This document shows, in pieces, positions 24,124 to 32,748 of a stretch of DNA of 64,000 nt (its first letter is position 1; each line of letters opens with the position of its first letter). The position numbers and the translations under genes are program-made. The stretch is from Hamadaea sp. Lineage in GTDB: Bacteria; Actinomycetota; Actinomycetes; Mycobacteriales; Micromonosporaceae. The notes beneath the pieces are model-generated. The model was not told the origin of the DNA. It saw nothing but the letters and a program-made list of their open reading frames with translations, and ran no database searches. The DNA is taken from positions 1 to 64,000 of the forward strand of contig NZ_JABFVK010000019.1 in assembly GCF_013362815.1 (NCBI RefSeq), given 5' to 3'.

Positions 24124-24693
24124 TTATTGGTGGACCTGCGCGGGCGTCGGGCGCCACTCTCGCCGGAGCAGCCCGTAGATCCAGGAGTCCGACACGTCGC
24201 CGTTCACGATGCAGTCCTCCCGCAGCGTCCCCTCGCGTACGAACCCGAGTTTCTCCAGCACCCGGGCCGATCCGAGGTTGCGGGTATCGGCCTCGGCCTG
24301 GACGCGGTTCAGGTCCAGGGTGTCGAACGCCCACCGCAGTAAGGCGTGGGCGGCTTCGGTCGCGTAGCCGTGGCCCCACGACGCCTCGGTGAAGCAGTAG
24401 CCCAGCGACGCGCTGCGGTACTCCGGATTCCATCTGGTCAGGCCGCACCAACCCAGGAACCTTCCGTCGGAGTCATGCTCGACGGCTAGCCGTGCTCCCG
24501 TGCCGTCCTCCGCCATCTGCCGGCACGCCGCGATGAACCGCCCAGCGCGCTCCGGCTCGCTCCACGGAGGCGAATCCCAGTAACGCAGCACGAAAGCGTT
24601 GCTGTGCATGGCGTACAGGTCGTCCGCGTCGGTGTCCTCGAAGGGACGAAGCTTCAGACGCGCGGTACGCAGAGTGGGAGCGGGCAGCGACAT
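24124..24693 (-). CDS. GNAT-family N-acetyltransferase, RimJ/RimL type
   Basis: 189 residues from the ATG at 24693, which has GGAGGA 4 bp upstream. The N-terminus LRTARLKLRPFEDTDADDLY is the usual RimJ/RimL opening. The acetyl-CoA loop reads SWGHGYATEA, followed by NLGSARVLEKLGF. Such enzymes acetylate N-terminal alpha-amino groups or small amines. The target is unknown. Confidence 0.88.
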   Translation of the reverse strand: MSLPAPTLRTARLKLRPFEDTDADDLYAMHSNAFVLRYWDSPPWSEPERAGRFIAACRQMAEDGTGARLAVEHDSDGRFLGWCGLTRWNPEYRSASLGYCFTEASWGHGYATEAAHALLRWAFDTLDLNRVQAEADTRNLGSARVLEKLGFVREGTLREDCIVNGDVSDSWIYGLLRREWRPTPAQVHQ

Positions 24694-24771
24694 GTTTCCT
24701 CCGGTGCTCAGTGGCCGATCAACCACACATCCCGCGTCGCCCGTACGCAACGGGTTTTCCCGTGAAGAGCG

Positions 24772-24806
24772 CTAGGGCCGGTCTTCATTCCGAAGACCGG
24801 CCCTAG
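24772..24806 (-). terminator. Perfect hairpin terminator after the C39-like gene
   Basis: A 15 bp perfect stem, CTAGGGCCGGTCTTC (24772-24786) with GAAGACCGGCCCTAG (24792-24806), around a 5 nt loop. It lies 12 bp beyond the leftward stop at 24819. Confidence 0.8.
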
Positions 24807-24818
24807 TGTGTTCATCGA

Positions 24819-25628
24819 TCAGTGGCTGTAGCCACGGGTGGCGATCCAGTGAGCGAGATCGCTCGTCTTGATCCAGTAGTGCGCGGCGTTGGGGTCGGCC
24901 GAGTCGGCGATCTCGGCCTGACGGCCGTCGTCGCGGTAGCCGTGGACTGCGATGTAGTGGCCGCCTTCGTAGCTGTGGCTCGCTCCGGCGGTGTCGGTGC
25001 CGGTGCCGGCCACGTTGGCGACTACGGCGCGGTTGTCGTCGATGGTGGCGACGATGTCCCGCTTGAGGGTGTCGATCTGCTTGGTGGTGACCGCGTGCGT
25101 GGGGATCTCGGTCGTGCGGTACTTGTTGGTACCGGTCACCTTGTTCAGGGCTGCGGTGATTTCGTTGGCGCTGTTGGTGCCGGCTTCGGTGGTGCCCATC
25201 TTCTTCGCGAGGCTGGCCATGGTGACGTTGTGACCAGTTGCGCTCAGCGCGTTACGGGTGGCAGCGGGACCGCACCAGTAGTAATTGGGCTGAGCCTGGT
25301 ACTTGATCCGAAGTTCCTTGCTGGTACTGCGGTGCTTGCTGGAGGTTACGGTGCTCTTACTCTTCGTGGCCGTCGGCTTGGTGGCCGTCGACTTCGCGGC
25401 CGGCTTGTCGGCCGACTTGACGGCGAGGGCGACCGCTGCGGCGGGGGTGGTGTTCTGCGCGGTCGCGGCGGTCGTGGGACCGGCGGCCAGCGCGAGGGTT
25501 CCGGCGCTGACGGCGGCAAGCAGGCCGTAGGTCATCACGCGCCGGGGGTTCGACAGGTGGGCACGGACGAGGTTGGCTGCCTTGGCACGGATGGTGGTCA
25601 CGGCTTTGACGTCGTTGTCGTGTCGCAT
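24819..25628 (-). CDS. Secreted C39-like cysteine peptidase
   Basis: 269 residues. A basic N-terminus and one hydrophobic stretch (MTYGLLAAVSAGTLALAAG) form a signal peptide, followed by an Ala/Thr/Lys/Ser-rich low-complexity linker to about residue 105. The catalytic domain matches the C39-like papain fold (PF13529): NYYWCGPAA holds the cysteine, GGHYIAVHGY the histidine and ADSAD the aspartate. It is probably exported and bound to, or active on, the cell envelope or external peptides. A perfect terminator follows it. Confidence 0.82.
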   Translation of the reverse strand: MRHDNDVKAVTTIRAKAANLVRAHLSNPRRVMTYGLLAAVSAGTLALAAGPTTAATAQNTTPAAAVALAVKSADKPAAKSTATKPTATKSKSTVTSSKHRSTSKELRIKYQAQPNYYWCGPAATRNALSATGHNVTMASLAKKMGTTEAGTNSANEITAALNKVTGTNKYRTTEIPTHAVTTKQIDTLKRDIVATIDDNRAVVANVAGTGTDTAGASHSYEGGHYIAVHGYRDDGRQAEIADSADPNAAHYWIKTSDLAHWIATRGYSH

Positions 25629-26058
25629 GACGACAACAGTAGGGAGCGATTCGGCCGTGCCAAGCAGGAAATATAGTCATGCATCGCTGTGACGTGGATC
25701 GGTTCCGGAATCCATGGGTCGCATAGGTGCGGGTGGCCGAGTACGCCGCAGACCTCGTGAACCTCTCGATCGCCGATAAGCCGCCAAAACGCCGCAAACG
25801 ATCCGAACATTCGGGACGAAAAGGGGTATACAACATATCCATGATCATCACGGTTTGGCGGCTGTTCCCGGGGTGACCTGGGTAACATCCACCATGGACC
25901 GACGAGGGGCCGTTGAGCCGGCGATGAGGTTGCCTCACTGACCGTAGTTTGGTGCGTACTGAGCGTCGATTCCGTGGCCGCACAAGGAATCCGGACCGTT
26001 GACATTGGAATGACATTCTCGCTACGCAGAGTGACTCATCCGCCACGCTAAGACACAG
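25629..26058. other. Intergenic region upstream of the C39-like gene
   Basis: About 430 bp with somewhat lower GC than its neighbours and no believable coding frame. It should contain the promoter of the leftward C39-like gene. I looked for c-di-AMP (ydaO) riboswitch landmarks, which often precede cell-wall hydrolases, and did not find them. Confidence 0.5.
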
Positions 26059-26635
26059 GTGTGGCCGTGTCGATCCGGGCCGGCCCGTTCGACATCGACC
26101 CTGGGCGTGGTCGGCGGGTTGTCCAGCGAAGAAATCGCCAAGAAGACGATCGCGGCTGCCAAGGTTCCCTTCGAGCTGCCGCCCGCCGACGAGCGCCGGG
26201 AACGGCTCAGTGGCGTACTCAATGTCCTATATGTGATCTTCACCGAGGGGTCGACCCGCAACGTCGGGTAACCGCCTGGTCCGCCCCGAAGTCGCGTATG
26301 AGTCGATCCGAATGGCCCGCGCGCTGGCCGCCTTGCAGCCCGACGAGCCCGAGGCCCACGGCCTGGTCGCGCTGTTCGGACTCACGGCCGCGCGGTTCGC
26401 GGCCCGGACGGCCGACGACGGTTCGCCGATCCTCTTGGCGGATCAGTCTCCGCGATCGCCGCCACGCACGCCTCGGCGCGCTCGGTGGAGGCGACCGACT
26501 GGGACCGGACTCGGGCCCCGGCCCAGCTCTGTCCATCGTGGACGAGCTAGTCGCTTCGGATCGGCTCCGCGGTTCCCATTCACTTCCAACGGTACGCGGA
26601 GAGCTGCTGGCGAGGCGGCCGAGCTGGGCTGATTC
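26059..26635 (+). pseudogene. Decayed ECF42-type RNA polymerase sigma factor
   Basis: Fragments of one gene appear in order but in different frames. VGGLSSEEIAKK joins directly to TIAAAKVPFELPPADERRER and then VLNVLYVIFTEG, ending at a stop near 26269. EVAYESIRMARALAALQPDE and EAHGLVALFGLTAARFAART follow in a second frame. IAATHASARSVEATDWDRTR follows in a third, and VDELVASDRL then VRGELLARRPSW in a fourth. These match successive segments of the intact ECF42 gene at 40553. The sigma-2 region is missing, the sigma-4 helix is shortened and several deletions and frameshifts are present, so it cannot make a working protein. Confidence 0.85.
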
Positions 26636-27953
26636 AGGACGTCGCCGAGGCGACTTCCACCTTGTCGGTGGCGGATCCGTCGGCGATCCCCTCGCGCGCC
26701 AGGAAACGTTCGGCCATGCGTACCGACGGGTGGAAGCCCGCCACAGCCAGCAGCGAGATGCCCGCGATCACGAGCCAACCGGCACTGGGCAGGAAGGCGG
26801 GATGCCAGGACATCGCCAGGAACGTGTACAGCGCCGGGGCCCAGCGACCACCCAGCGTGCCGAAGATCTCGGAGACTCCGCCGTATTCGCCGCGCCGATC
26901 GGGGTCCATGAGCTTGGCTTGAAAAGCCCAGTTGGCTCCCGAGAAGTACAACTCCGCGCCCGTCACCGTGACGTGCCCCAGCCAGACCAGGAAGATCGTC
27001 AGCAGGCCGGCGGTGTTGTGCGTGGCCATGGTGATCAGACAGGAGGCGACGAAGAACGCCCCGGCGATACGCACCGAGCGCAGCGCGTCCGAGGTCGTCC
27101 TGACCCCCCGGGACGTGTACGCGGGCAGGAAGATGCACAGCACCGTGTTGGTGCCGAACAACCAGGCGAGCAGCCAGTGCGGCGCGTCCGTCGCCTGCAC
27201 CAGCCAGAGCGGGATCACGACGTTCAGCAGGACCTGATTCGTCCACATGGTGCCGCTGAAGAAGCTGCTCAGCATCCAGCCGATGTTGCGCAGCGGCCCC
27301 CGGCCCGCCCGCTTGACGCCGGCGGCCTTCCGCTCGGCCGCCGACCGGGCGATGTCGTGCGGCGCTCGCGGCAGACGTGCGATGAACACGGCGTTCAGCA
27401 GCCCGATGGCCAGCGTGAACAGCGGCATGAAGCGGATCAACGTCAAGTTGTCGATGGCCAGCGCGACCCCGCCGATGATCGCGCCGAGCGTGAACCCGAC
27501 GTTGAGCGCCGAATACATGTACGCCTGAGTGGCCACCCGCTCCTCTTCGGGCATCACGTCGAGGATGTACGCGTTCCGCCCGGCTCCGGCGGCGTTCTCG
27601 ATGATCTCGAACAGCACCACCATCGCGAGGTAGCCGGCGAAGCTGGAGATGAACGGCCAAGCGCCGAACAGCATCGCGGCCAGGAGAGCGCCGACGGCCC
27701 ACATCCGCTTCGGCCCGATCCGGTCGGTGAGCTTGCCGGCGGGGTACGCCAGCAGGAACGACACGACACCGGCGGCAGTGAGACCGAGACCGACCTGTGC
27801 CGCCTTCAGGCCGACCACCTGAGTGAAGAAGACCGCCGATCCGGTGAGGAAGGTGCCTTCGGCTGTCGCGAAAAGCAACGACTGCGTCGCCAGCCGCCGG
27901 GACAACGGCGTCGGGGGGATCAGCCTGCGGAGGGATGCGCGGAGGGGGGCCAC
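26634..27953 (-). CDS. Major facilitator superfamily transporter
   Basis: 439 residues from a GTG at 27953. About twelve hydrophobic segments are visible in two halves. The cytoplasmic loop between the second and third contains GKLTDRIGPKRMW, the MFS motif A (DRxGRR-like). An acidic-aromatic segment EIIENAAGAGRNAYILD follows. Such proteins are usually proton-driven drug or metabolite exporters. It faces the decayed sigma-factor gene and diverges from a PIG-L deacetylase. The substrate is unknown. Confidence 0.88.
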   Translation of the reverse strand: MAPLRASLRRLIPPTPLSRRLATQSLLFATAEGTFLTGSAVFFTQVVGLKAAQVGLGLTAAGVVSFLLAYPAGKLTDRIGPKRMWAVGALLAAMLFGAWPFISSFAGYLAMVVLFEIIENAAGAGRNAYILDVMPEEERVATQAYMYSALNVGFTLGAIIGGVALAIDNLTLIRFMPLFTLAIGLLNAVFIARLPRAPHDIARSAAERKAAGVKRAGRGPLRNIGWMLSSFFSGTMWTNQVLLNVVIPLWLVQATDAPHWLLAWLFGTNTVLCIFLPAYTSRGVRTTSDALRSVRIAGAFFVASCLITMATHNTAGLLTIFLVWLGHVTVTGAELYFSGANWAFQAKLMDPDRRGEYGGVSEIFGTLGGRWAPALYTFLAMSWHPAFLPSAGWLVIAGISLLAVAGFHPSVRMAERFLAREGIADGSATDKVEVASATS

Positions 27954-28061
27954 GGGTCCATCTGACCAGGAATGGCCGCGGTCTTCATCCCATTATTCGC
28001 GCTGACGGGCGAACGCCGGCTTCGGGGATTTACGTCGGACCGCCGACGTAGGGTGGGAATC

Positions 28062-28889
28062 GTGCTCACCTTGATGGCGGTTCACGCCCATCCCGACGAC
28101 GAAGCAAGCTCCACCGGCGGCGTACTCGCCCGCTATGCCGCGGAAGGCGTCCGCACGGTGGTCGTCACCTGCACCGACGGCAGGTGCGGCGACGGACCCG
28201 GCGGAGTGAAACCCGGTGACCCGGGACATGACCCGGACGCGGTGGCCGCCGTCCGGCGGGCCGAACTCGACGCCGCGACGAAGGTGCTCGGCGTCGACCA
28301 CGTGGAACTGCTCGGCTATCACGACTCGGGAATGATGGGCTGGGCGACCAACGAAGCGCCGGGCTCGTTCTGGACCACGCCGGTTGACGAAGCGGCGGCT
28401 CGCCTGGCCGAGCTGATCCGGCAATATGAGCCGGACGTCATCGTGACCTACGACGAGCAGGGCGGCTACGGCCACCCCGATCACATTCAGGCGCACCGGA
28501 TCACCATGGCCGCGGTCGAGAAAGCGCCGGTCGCCAAGGTCTACTGGTCGGCGATGCCCCGATCCTGGATGGCCGGGTTCGAGGCGCGGATGAAGGAACT
28601 CGGCGTCGAGTGGGAAGAGCAGCCGACGCGCGAGGACGAGCCGGAGATCGACTGGTCCCAGATGGGCACTCCGGACGAGGAGATCACTTCGTGGGTCGAC
28701 ACCTCGGCCTACGGGGGACAGAAGTTCGACGCGCTCGCCGCGCACGGCAGCCAAGGTGACAGCGCGTTCTTCCTCCAGATGGGCAAGGAGAAGTTCACCG
28801 AACTGATGGGGACGGAAGCGTTCGTCCGCGTAGGCGACACGACCGGCGCGCCGACTCCGGAGGACGATTTGTTCGCCGGTCTCCGATGA
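28062..28889 (+). CDS. PIG-L/LmbE-family zinc deacetylase (MshB/Mca-like)
   Basis: 275 residues from the GTG at 28062; an ATG at 28074 is also possible. The zinc motif AVHAHPDDE lies at the start and the second histidine site GYGHPDHIQAH about 130 residues later, as in MshB (mycothiol biosynthesis) and Mca (mycothiol conjugate amidase). The family hydrolyses N-acyl groups from GlcNAc-containing thiols. I cannot separate a mycothiol role from a general PIG-L role from sequence alone. Confidence 0.82.
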   Translation: MLTLMAVHAHPDDEASSTGGVLARYAAEGVRTVVVTCTDGRCGDGPGGVKPGDPGHDPDAVAAVRRAELDAATKVLGVDHVELLGYHDSGMMGWATNEAPGSFWTTPVDEAAARLAELIRQYEPDVIVTYDEQGGYGHPDHIQAHRITMAAVEKAPVAKVYWSAMPRSWMAGFEARMKELGVEWEEQPTREDEPEIDWSQMGTPDEEITSWVDTSAYGGQKFDALAAHGSQGDSAFFLQMGKEKFTELMGTEAFVRVGDTTGAPTPEDDLFAGLR

Positions 28890-28952
28890 GTTTCGAGGTC
28901 GCCTCCGGTCTTACCTGACAGATTCGGAAAAGCTGCGACGAAGGAGAACATC

Positions 28953-29534
28953 ATGACCGCGACCTACACGTTCGACGTCTTTTCCAGCCTCGACGGCTAC
29001 GGCACCGTCAGCGGCGGCGATTGGGGCGGCTATTGGGGTAAGCAGGGCCCGGAGCTGCTCGAACATCGCCTCGGTCTGTACACCGACGAGCAGCGCATGG
29101 TCTTCGGCGCCAACACCTACCGCGCCTTCGTGCAACTGCTGGCGGCCAGCACCGAGGAGTCCGACGTACGCGACCCGTGGGTGACGCGGATGGTCGGGTT
29201 GCCCGCGACGATCGTGTCCACCACGCTGGACGACGCGAAGGATTGGCCGGACGCGACGGTCGTCAGCGGAGACGCGGTGGACGTCGTCGCCCGGCTCAAG
29301 AAGGAATCCGACGTGCCGTTGCGGTCGCACGGCAGCCTGGCGATGAATCGAGCGTTGATGGCGGCCGGCCTGGTCGACCGGGTCCAAGTGACGATCTTCC
29401 CGGTGATCACCGGTCAGACCGGAGCCGACCCGATCTTCCGCGGCGCGGCCGACTTCGACCTGGAGCTGATCGAAAGCCGGACGCTGGACCGCAACATCCA
29501 GGAGCTCGTCTACCGTCCCAGCCTGCACGGCTGA
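28953..29534 (+). CDS. Dihydrofolate-reductase-fold protein (RibD C-terminal family)
   Basis: 193 residues from the ATG at 28953, with GAAGGAG upstream. The opening YTFDVFSSLDGYGTV and later VTIFPVITGQTG match the RibD_C / DHFR-like reductases common in actinobacteria. A middle VFGANTY segment and VVSGDAVDVVARLKKE fit the NADPH-binding region. The substrate is unknown. Confidence 0.85.
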   Translation: MTATYTFDVFSSLDGYGTVSGGDWGGYWGKQGPELLEHRLGLYTDEQRMVFGANTYRAFVQLLAASTEESDVRDPWVTRMVGLPATIVSTTLDDAKDWPDATVVSGDAVDVVARLKKESDVPLRSHGSLAMNRALMAAGLVDRVQVTIFPVITGQTGADPIFRGAADFDLELIESRTLDRNIQELVYRPSLHG

Positions 29535-29567
29535 GCTCGCCGTCGCGAGGACGGCGATGCCGGGGGC

Positions 29568-29909
29568 TCACCGCGTATCGCCGTCACCGTGGAGGACACC
29601 GCGTGCGGCCCGGTCGGCGAGCTTCGCGACATTGCGCGCGGCGACGTCTTCCAGCCGGATGTCGAGCCGGGTGCACAGCTCGGACAAGTACCAGAGGACG
29701 TCACCGAGTTCCATGGTCAGAGCTTCCCGGTCGGAATCGGTGAGGATTCCCTGCCGGTCCCGGAAGATCTTCTTGACCTTCCCGGCGACTTCGCCGGCCT
29801 CGTTGACCAGGCCCAGAGTGGGATAGACGATCGGATGGTCGGTCGTTATCACGGCACCGGTACGCGCGGCTGCTTCTTGGTAGGCGCTGAAGTCGAATGC
29901 GGCTGTCAC
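29568..29909 (-). CDS. MazG-like nucleotide pyrophosphohydrolase
   Basis: 113 residues from a GTG at 29909. The all-alpha NTP-PPase pattern is present: LGLVNEAGEVAGKVKK gives the metal-binding E-x2-E helix and MELGDVLWYLSEL the E-x2-D helix. These enzymes hydrolyse non-canonical NTPs to NMP and pyrophosphate, or act on dCTP. The gene is followed by a rightward reductase end-on and preceded by a methyltransferase on the same strand. Confidence 0.85.
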   Translation of the reverse strand: MTAAFDFSAYQEAAARTGAVITTDHPIVYPTLGLVNEAGEVAGKVKKIFRDRQGILTDSDREALTMELGDVLWYLSELCTRLDIRLEDVAARNVAKLADRAARGVLHGDGDTR

Positions 29910-29934
29910 GATCTTCAGTCTGATCCATGGGCCG

Positions 29935-30720
29935 TCAGGGTTTGCGACCGGACCAGATACCCGTCACCCGGCGCAGGATTCGGTCGTCGTCCGGAAGCTC
30001 CAGCACGCGCTGGTGGAACTCGCGGCGGTATGCGTCGGGCAGATCCTCGATGAACGCGCGGTATCCGTGAGTCATGGCCCACCGCCAAAGGGTTTCGTTG
30101 TCGGGGAACTCGATCGCGACGGACGCGTACTCCCCGCGGAGGTCGACGAAGCCCGCCTCTTCCAGCAGGTCGGCGGCGTCGACCGGGTTGCCGATGCTGC
30201 CGCCCGGCGGGAGATGAACGGTGTACTCCGCGAACAGGCCGTCGAGGCGGCTGCCCAACGTCGGACCCGCGGGTTGTTCCGGACGAGGCGAGGTGCTCGG
30301 ACGGTCGCTGCCGCCGGTGAACCCGAATCGGCCGCCCGGAGCGAGAACCCGGTACGCCTCGGCCACTCCAGCCGCGGGTTCGTCCAGTAGATGAATGACG
30401 AAGGCGGACGCGACGAAGTCGAAGCTGCCGGACGGAAACTCCAGGGCCTGCGCGTTCATCACCGAGACCGCGGCCTCCGGATAGGCCTTGGCCAGCCGGT
30501 CGCACATCGCGGGCGACGCGTCGATCGACGTGACCGAGCAACCCCGGGCCAAGGCCGGTCCGGTGAGCGCGCCGCGTCCCGCGCCCAGGTCGAGGAACCG
30601 GCAGCCCGCGGGCGGGTCCAGCGTCGCGACGATCTCCGCCCCGAATTCGGCGAAGAACGGAACGACTTCGTCATAGTCGGGCGCGAGCCGATCGAACAGC
30701 TTCCACGTGGCCACATTCAC
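29935..30720 (-). CDS. Class I SAM-dependent methyltransferase
   Basis: 261 residues from a GTG at 30720. The SAM-binding motif I is FLDLGAGRGALTG, motif II includes SIDASPAMC, and the post-motif SFDFVASAFVIHLLDEPA is typical of UbiE/Coq5-like methyltransferases. The substrate is unknown. The MazG-like gene lies 26 bp downstream on the same strand. Confidence 0.85.
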   Translation of the reverse strand: MNVATWKLFDRLAPDYDEVVPFFAEFGAEIVATLDPPAGCRFLDLGAGRGALTGPALARGCSVTSIDASPAMCDRLAKAYPEAAVSVMNAQALEFPSGSFDFVASAFVIHLLDEPAAGVAEAYRVLAPGGRFGFTGGSDRPSTSPRPEQPAGPTLGSRLDGLFAEYTVHLPPGGSIGNPVDAADLLEEAGFVDLRGEYASVAIEFPDNETLWRWAMTHGYRAFIEDLPDAYRREFHQRVLELPDDDRILRRVTGIWSGRKP

Positions 30721-30781
30721 GAGGCAGATGGTGATCGCGTATGCACCGATGCGGCAAGCCGATTTCCGTACAGCAGAAAGC

Positions 30782-30810
30782 GCTCCCGGGTCCGTGGTGG
30801 ACCCGGGAGC
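30782..30810 (-). terminator. Hairpin terminator after the ABC exporter
   Basis: GCTCCCGGGTCC (30782-30793) pairs perfectly with GGACCCGGGAGC (30799-30810) around a 5 nt loop, 19 bp past the leftward permease stop. Confidence 0.78.
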
Positions 30811-30828
30811 TCCTGCCGATCATGTCGG

Positions 30829-31578
30829 TCACGCGCGCTTCGTGAAGGTCGACCGCGCCCACAGGTAGCCGATGAGGGCGATGACGACGCACCAGGCCAG
30901 GGCCGGGATGACATCGCCGGTGGCCGGAGTGCCGTTGATGAGACCGCGCAGAGTCTCGATGATCGGGGTGAAGGGCTGGTACTCCGCGAACTGCCGGAGG
31001 CCGGGGCCCATCTTCTCGGCCGGGACGATCGCGCTGCTGAAGAACGGCAGCATGACCAGCGGCACGGCGGCCAGCCCGGCGGTTTCAGGGGACTTCGCCG
31101 ACAGGCCCAGTGCGACGGTGAACCAGCCCGCCGCGAACGCCAGCAGGACGACGACGCCGACCACGCCGAACCACTGAGCAGCGCTCGCGTGAGGATCGAA
31201 GCCCAGCAGGAAGGCCACCCCGACCAGGGCCGCGATGGCGACCAGGTTGGTCAGTACGCTCGCCACGACGTGTCCGGTGAGCACGGCTCCCCGGGAGACG
31301 TCCATGACCTTGAACCGGTTGATGATGCCCTTGGTCATGTCGGCGTTCACCGCGGTGGCGGTGGAGCCGAGTCCATAGCAGATGGCCAGCAGCATCAGGC
31401 CGGGCGTCGCGTAATCGATGTAGTCGACGCCGACGTCGAACGCGTCACCGAACATGTAGACGAACATCAACATGATCACGATCGGCATGAGGACGGCGTT
31501 GAAGACGGACGTCGGATTGCGGGTGATGTGCTTGGTGTTGCGTCGCAGCATGACCAGCGAGTGGGACTTGGCGCTCAT
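30829..31578 (-). CDS. ABC-2 type permease (DrrB-like)
   Basis: 249 residues from the ATG at 31578, which overlaps the ATPase stop (ATGA). Six hydrophobic segments are visible. The first cytoplasmic stretch NTKHITRNPTSVFNAVLMPI and the later GTPATGDVIPALAW are typical of DrrB-like ABC-2 permeases. With the upstream ATPase it should form a two-component exporter for a drug, lipid or other hydrophobic compound. Confidence 0.88.
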   Translation of the reverse strand: MSAKSHSLVMLRRNTKHITRNPTSVFNAVLMPIVIMLMFVYMFGDAFDVGVDYIDYATPGLMLLAICYGLGSTATAVNADMTKGIINRFKVMDVSRGAVLTGHVVASVLTNLVAIAALVGVAFLLGFDPHASAAQWFGVVGVVVLLAFAAGWFTVALGLSAKSPETAGLAAVPLVMLPFFSSAIVPAEKMGPGLRQFAEYQPFTPIIETLRGLINGTPATGDVIPALAWCVVIALIGYLWARSTFTKRA

Positions 31579-32513
31579 TTGGCGGCCTCCGTAGTGTGGC
31601 CCGTCAGGGCGAGGAAAACGTCGTCGAGGTCGGGGGTGTGCACCGAGCACTCCTCGGCGCTGAGGGAGTACTCGTCGAGCCGGTCGAGCAGCGCGCGCAG
31701 GGACTTCGTACCGCCGTCGCTGGGCACCCGCAGGGCCAGTGCCTCCGGCTCCCGGGTGGCGTCGGGGAGAACCCGGGCGGCTGCGTCCAGCTCGGCGGCG
31801 GAGGTGAACCGCAGGCGGATGTGCGTACCGGGGATCTGGCGCTTGAGGTCGTCGGGGGTTCCGTTGGCCACCAGACGGCCGCCGTCGAGCACCGCCACCT
31901 GATCGGCGAGCTGATCGGCTTCTTCGAGGTATTGAGTGGTGAGGAAGATGGTGACGCCGTCGGCGACCAGGTCACGGATGATCGCCCACATCGTGTGCCG
32001 GCTACGGGGGTCCAGCCCGGTCGTCGGCTCGTCCAGGAAGATGATCTTCGGGTTGCCCACGAGGGTCATCGCCAGGTCGAGCTTGCGGCGCATGCCGCCG
32101 GAGTAGGTGGACGCCGGCTTCTGTGCGGCCTCGGTCAGCTCGAACCGCTCCAGCAGCCCGCCGACGATCTGCTTACCGTCCTTGGCGCGTACGCGGCTGA
32201 GATCCACCATCAGCTGGAGGTTCTCCTGCCCGGTCAGCAGCTCGTCCACCGCCGCGAACTGCCCGGTCACGCCGATCGCCGCGCGTACCGCCTTGGCCTC
32301 GGTGGCGAGGTCGTGCCCGGCGACCCGGACCGTCCCGCCGTCGGCCTTCATGAGGGTGGTCAGCACGTTCACCGTCGTCGTCTTGCCGGCACCGTTCGGG
32401 CCGAGCATCGAGAACACCGATCCCGCACGGACCTCGAAGTCGATGCCGTCGAGCACGACCTTGTCCTTGTACGCCTTTCGCAGTCCCGAGACCACGATCG
32501 CTGAATTCGTCAT
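31575..32513 (-). CDS. ABC transporter ATP-binding protein (DrrA-like)
   Basis: 312 residues from the ATG at 32513. Walker A is LGPNGAGKTT, the Q-loop follows in VTGQFAAVDELLTG, the signature is YSGGMRRKLDLA and Walker B is IIFLDEPTTGLDP. The C-terminal 80 residues form the extra domain found in DrrA-type daunorubicin-resistance ATPases. The region just upstream holds two TGTCA...TGACA palindromes, suggesting control by a repressor. Confidence 0.92.
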   Translation of the reverse strand: MTNSAIVVSGLRKAYKDKVVLDGIDFEVRAGSVFSMLGPNGAGKTTTVNVLTTLMKADGGTVRVAGHDLATEAKAVRAAIGVTGQFAAVDELLTGQENLQLMVDLSRVRAKDGKQIVGGLLERFELTEAAQKPASTYSGGMRRKLDLAMTLVGNPKIIFLDEPTTGLDPRSRHTMWAIIRDLVADGVTIFLTTQYLEEADQLADQVAVLDGGRLVANGTPDDLKRQIPGTHIRLRFTSAAELDAAARVLPDATREPEALALRVPSDGGTKSLRALLDRLDEYSLSAEECSVHTPDLDDVFLALTGHTTEAAK

Positions 32514-32536
32514 GCGGCAACTATCGGGAGCCGCCC

Positions 32537-32575
32537 TGTCACCGCACTGACACGCCTCTGTCACGGCGGCTGACA
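32537..32575 (-). promoter_or_regulatory. Tandem TGTCA palindromes upstream of the DrrAB-like exporter
   Basis: TGTCA-N6-TGACA at 32537-32552 and TGTCA-N7-TGACA at 32559-32575 lie 24-62 bp before the ATPase start. Paired palindromes of this type are typical TetR-family operators. No TetR gene is adjacent, so the regulator is encoded elsewhere. Confidence 0.6.
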
Positions 32576-32581
32576 CGCGCG

Positions 32582-32612
32582 CCAGGGGCCACCGCGACGC
32601 GGTGACCCCTGG
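32582..32612. other. Stem-loop upstream of the exporter
   Basis: CCAGGGGCCACCGC (32582-32595) pairs with GCGGTGACCCCTGG (32599-32612) at 13 of 14 positions with a 3 nt loop. It separates the SHOCT operon terminator from the exporter promoter and may act as a second terminator. Confidence 0.5.
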
Positions 32613-32680
32613 TCAGGACGTTCGATTCGGTTAGAATTCGGTTCGGCAGTTCCATCGTGCTCTGCTAGTGCGGGCGCGAA

Positions 32681-32712
32681 CCTCGGGAAGGTGTTCGAGC
32701 ACCTTCTCGGGG
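32681..32712 (-). terminator. Hairpin terminator of the DUF2089-SHOCT operon
   Basis: CCTCGGGAAGGTG (32681-32693) pairs with CACCTTCTCGGGG (32700-32712), one mismatch, 6 nt loop, 37 bp past the leftward stop at 32749. Confidence 0.65.
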
Positions 32713-32748
32713 GCCCGTCCGATCATCGGGACGGCTACCGCTCGCCGG

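Noticed and set aside
25629-26058. Possible riboswitch (ydaO/c-di-AMP) ahead of a secreted peptidase
   Set aside because: The conserved landmarks of that riboswitch were not found on either strand; only a generic promoter region remains.
26061-27965. 634-codon open frame on the plus strand
   Set aside because: It lies mostly antisense to the MFS transporter and is rich in Arg, Gly and Asp without any domain pattern. Only its first part overlaps the decayed sigma-factor fragments.
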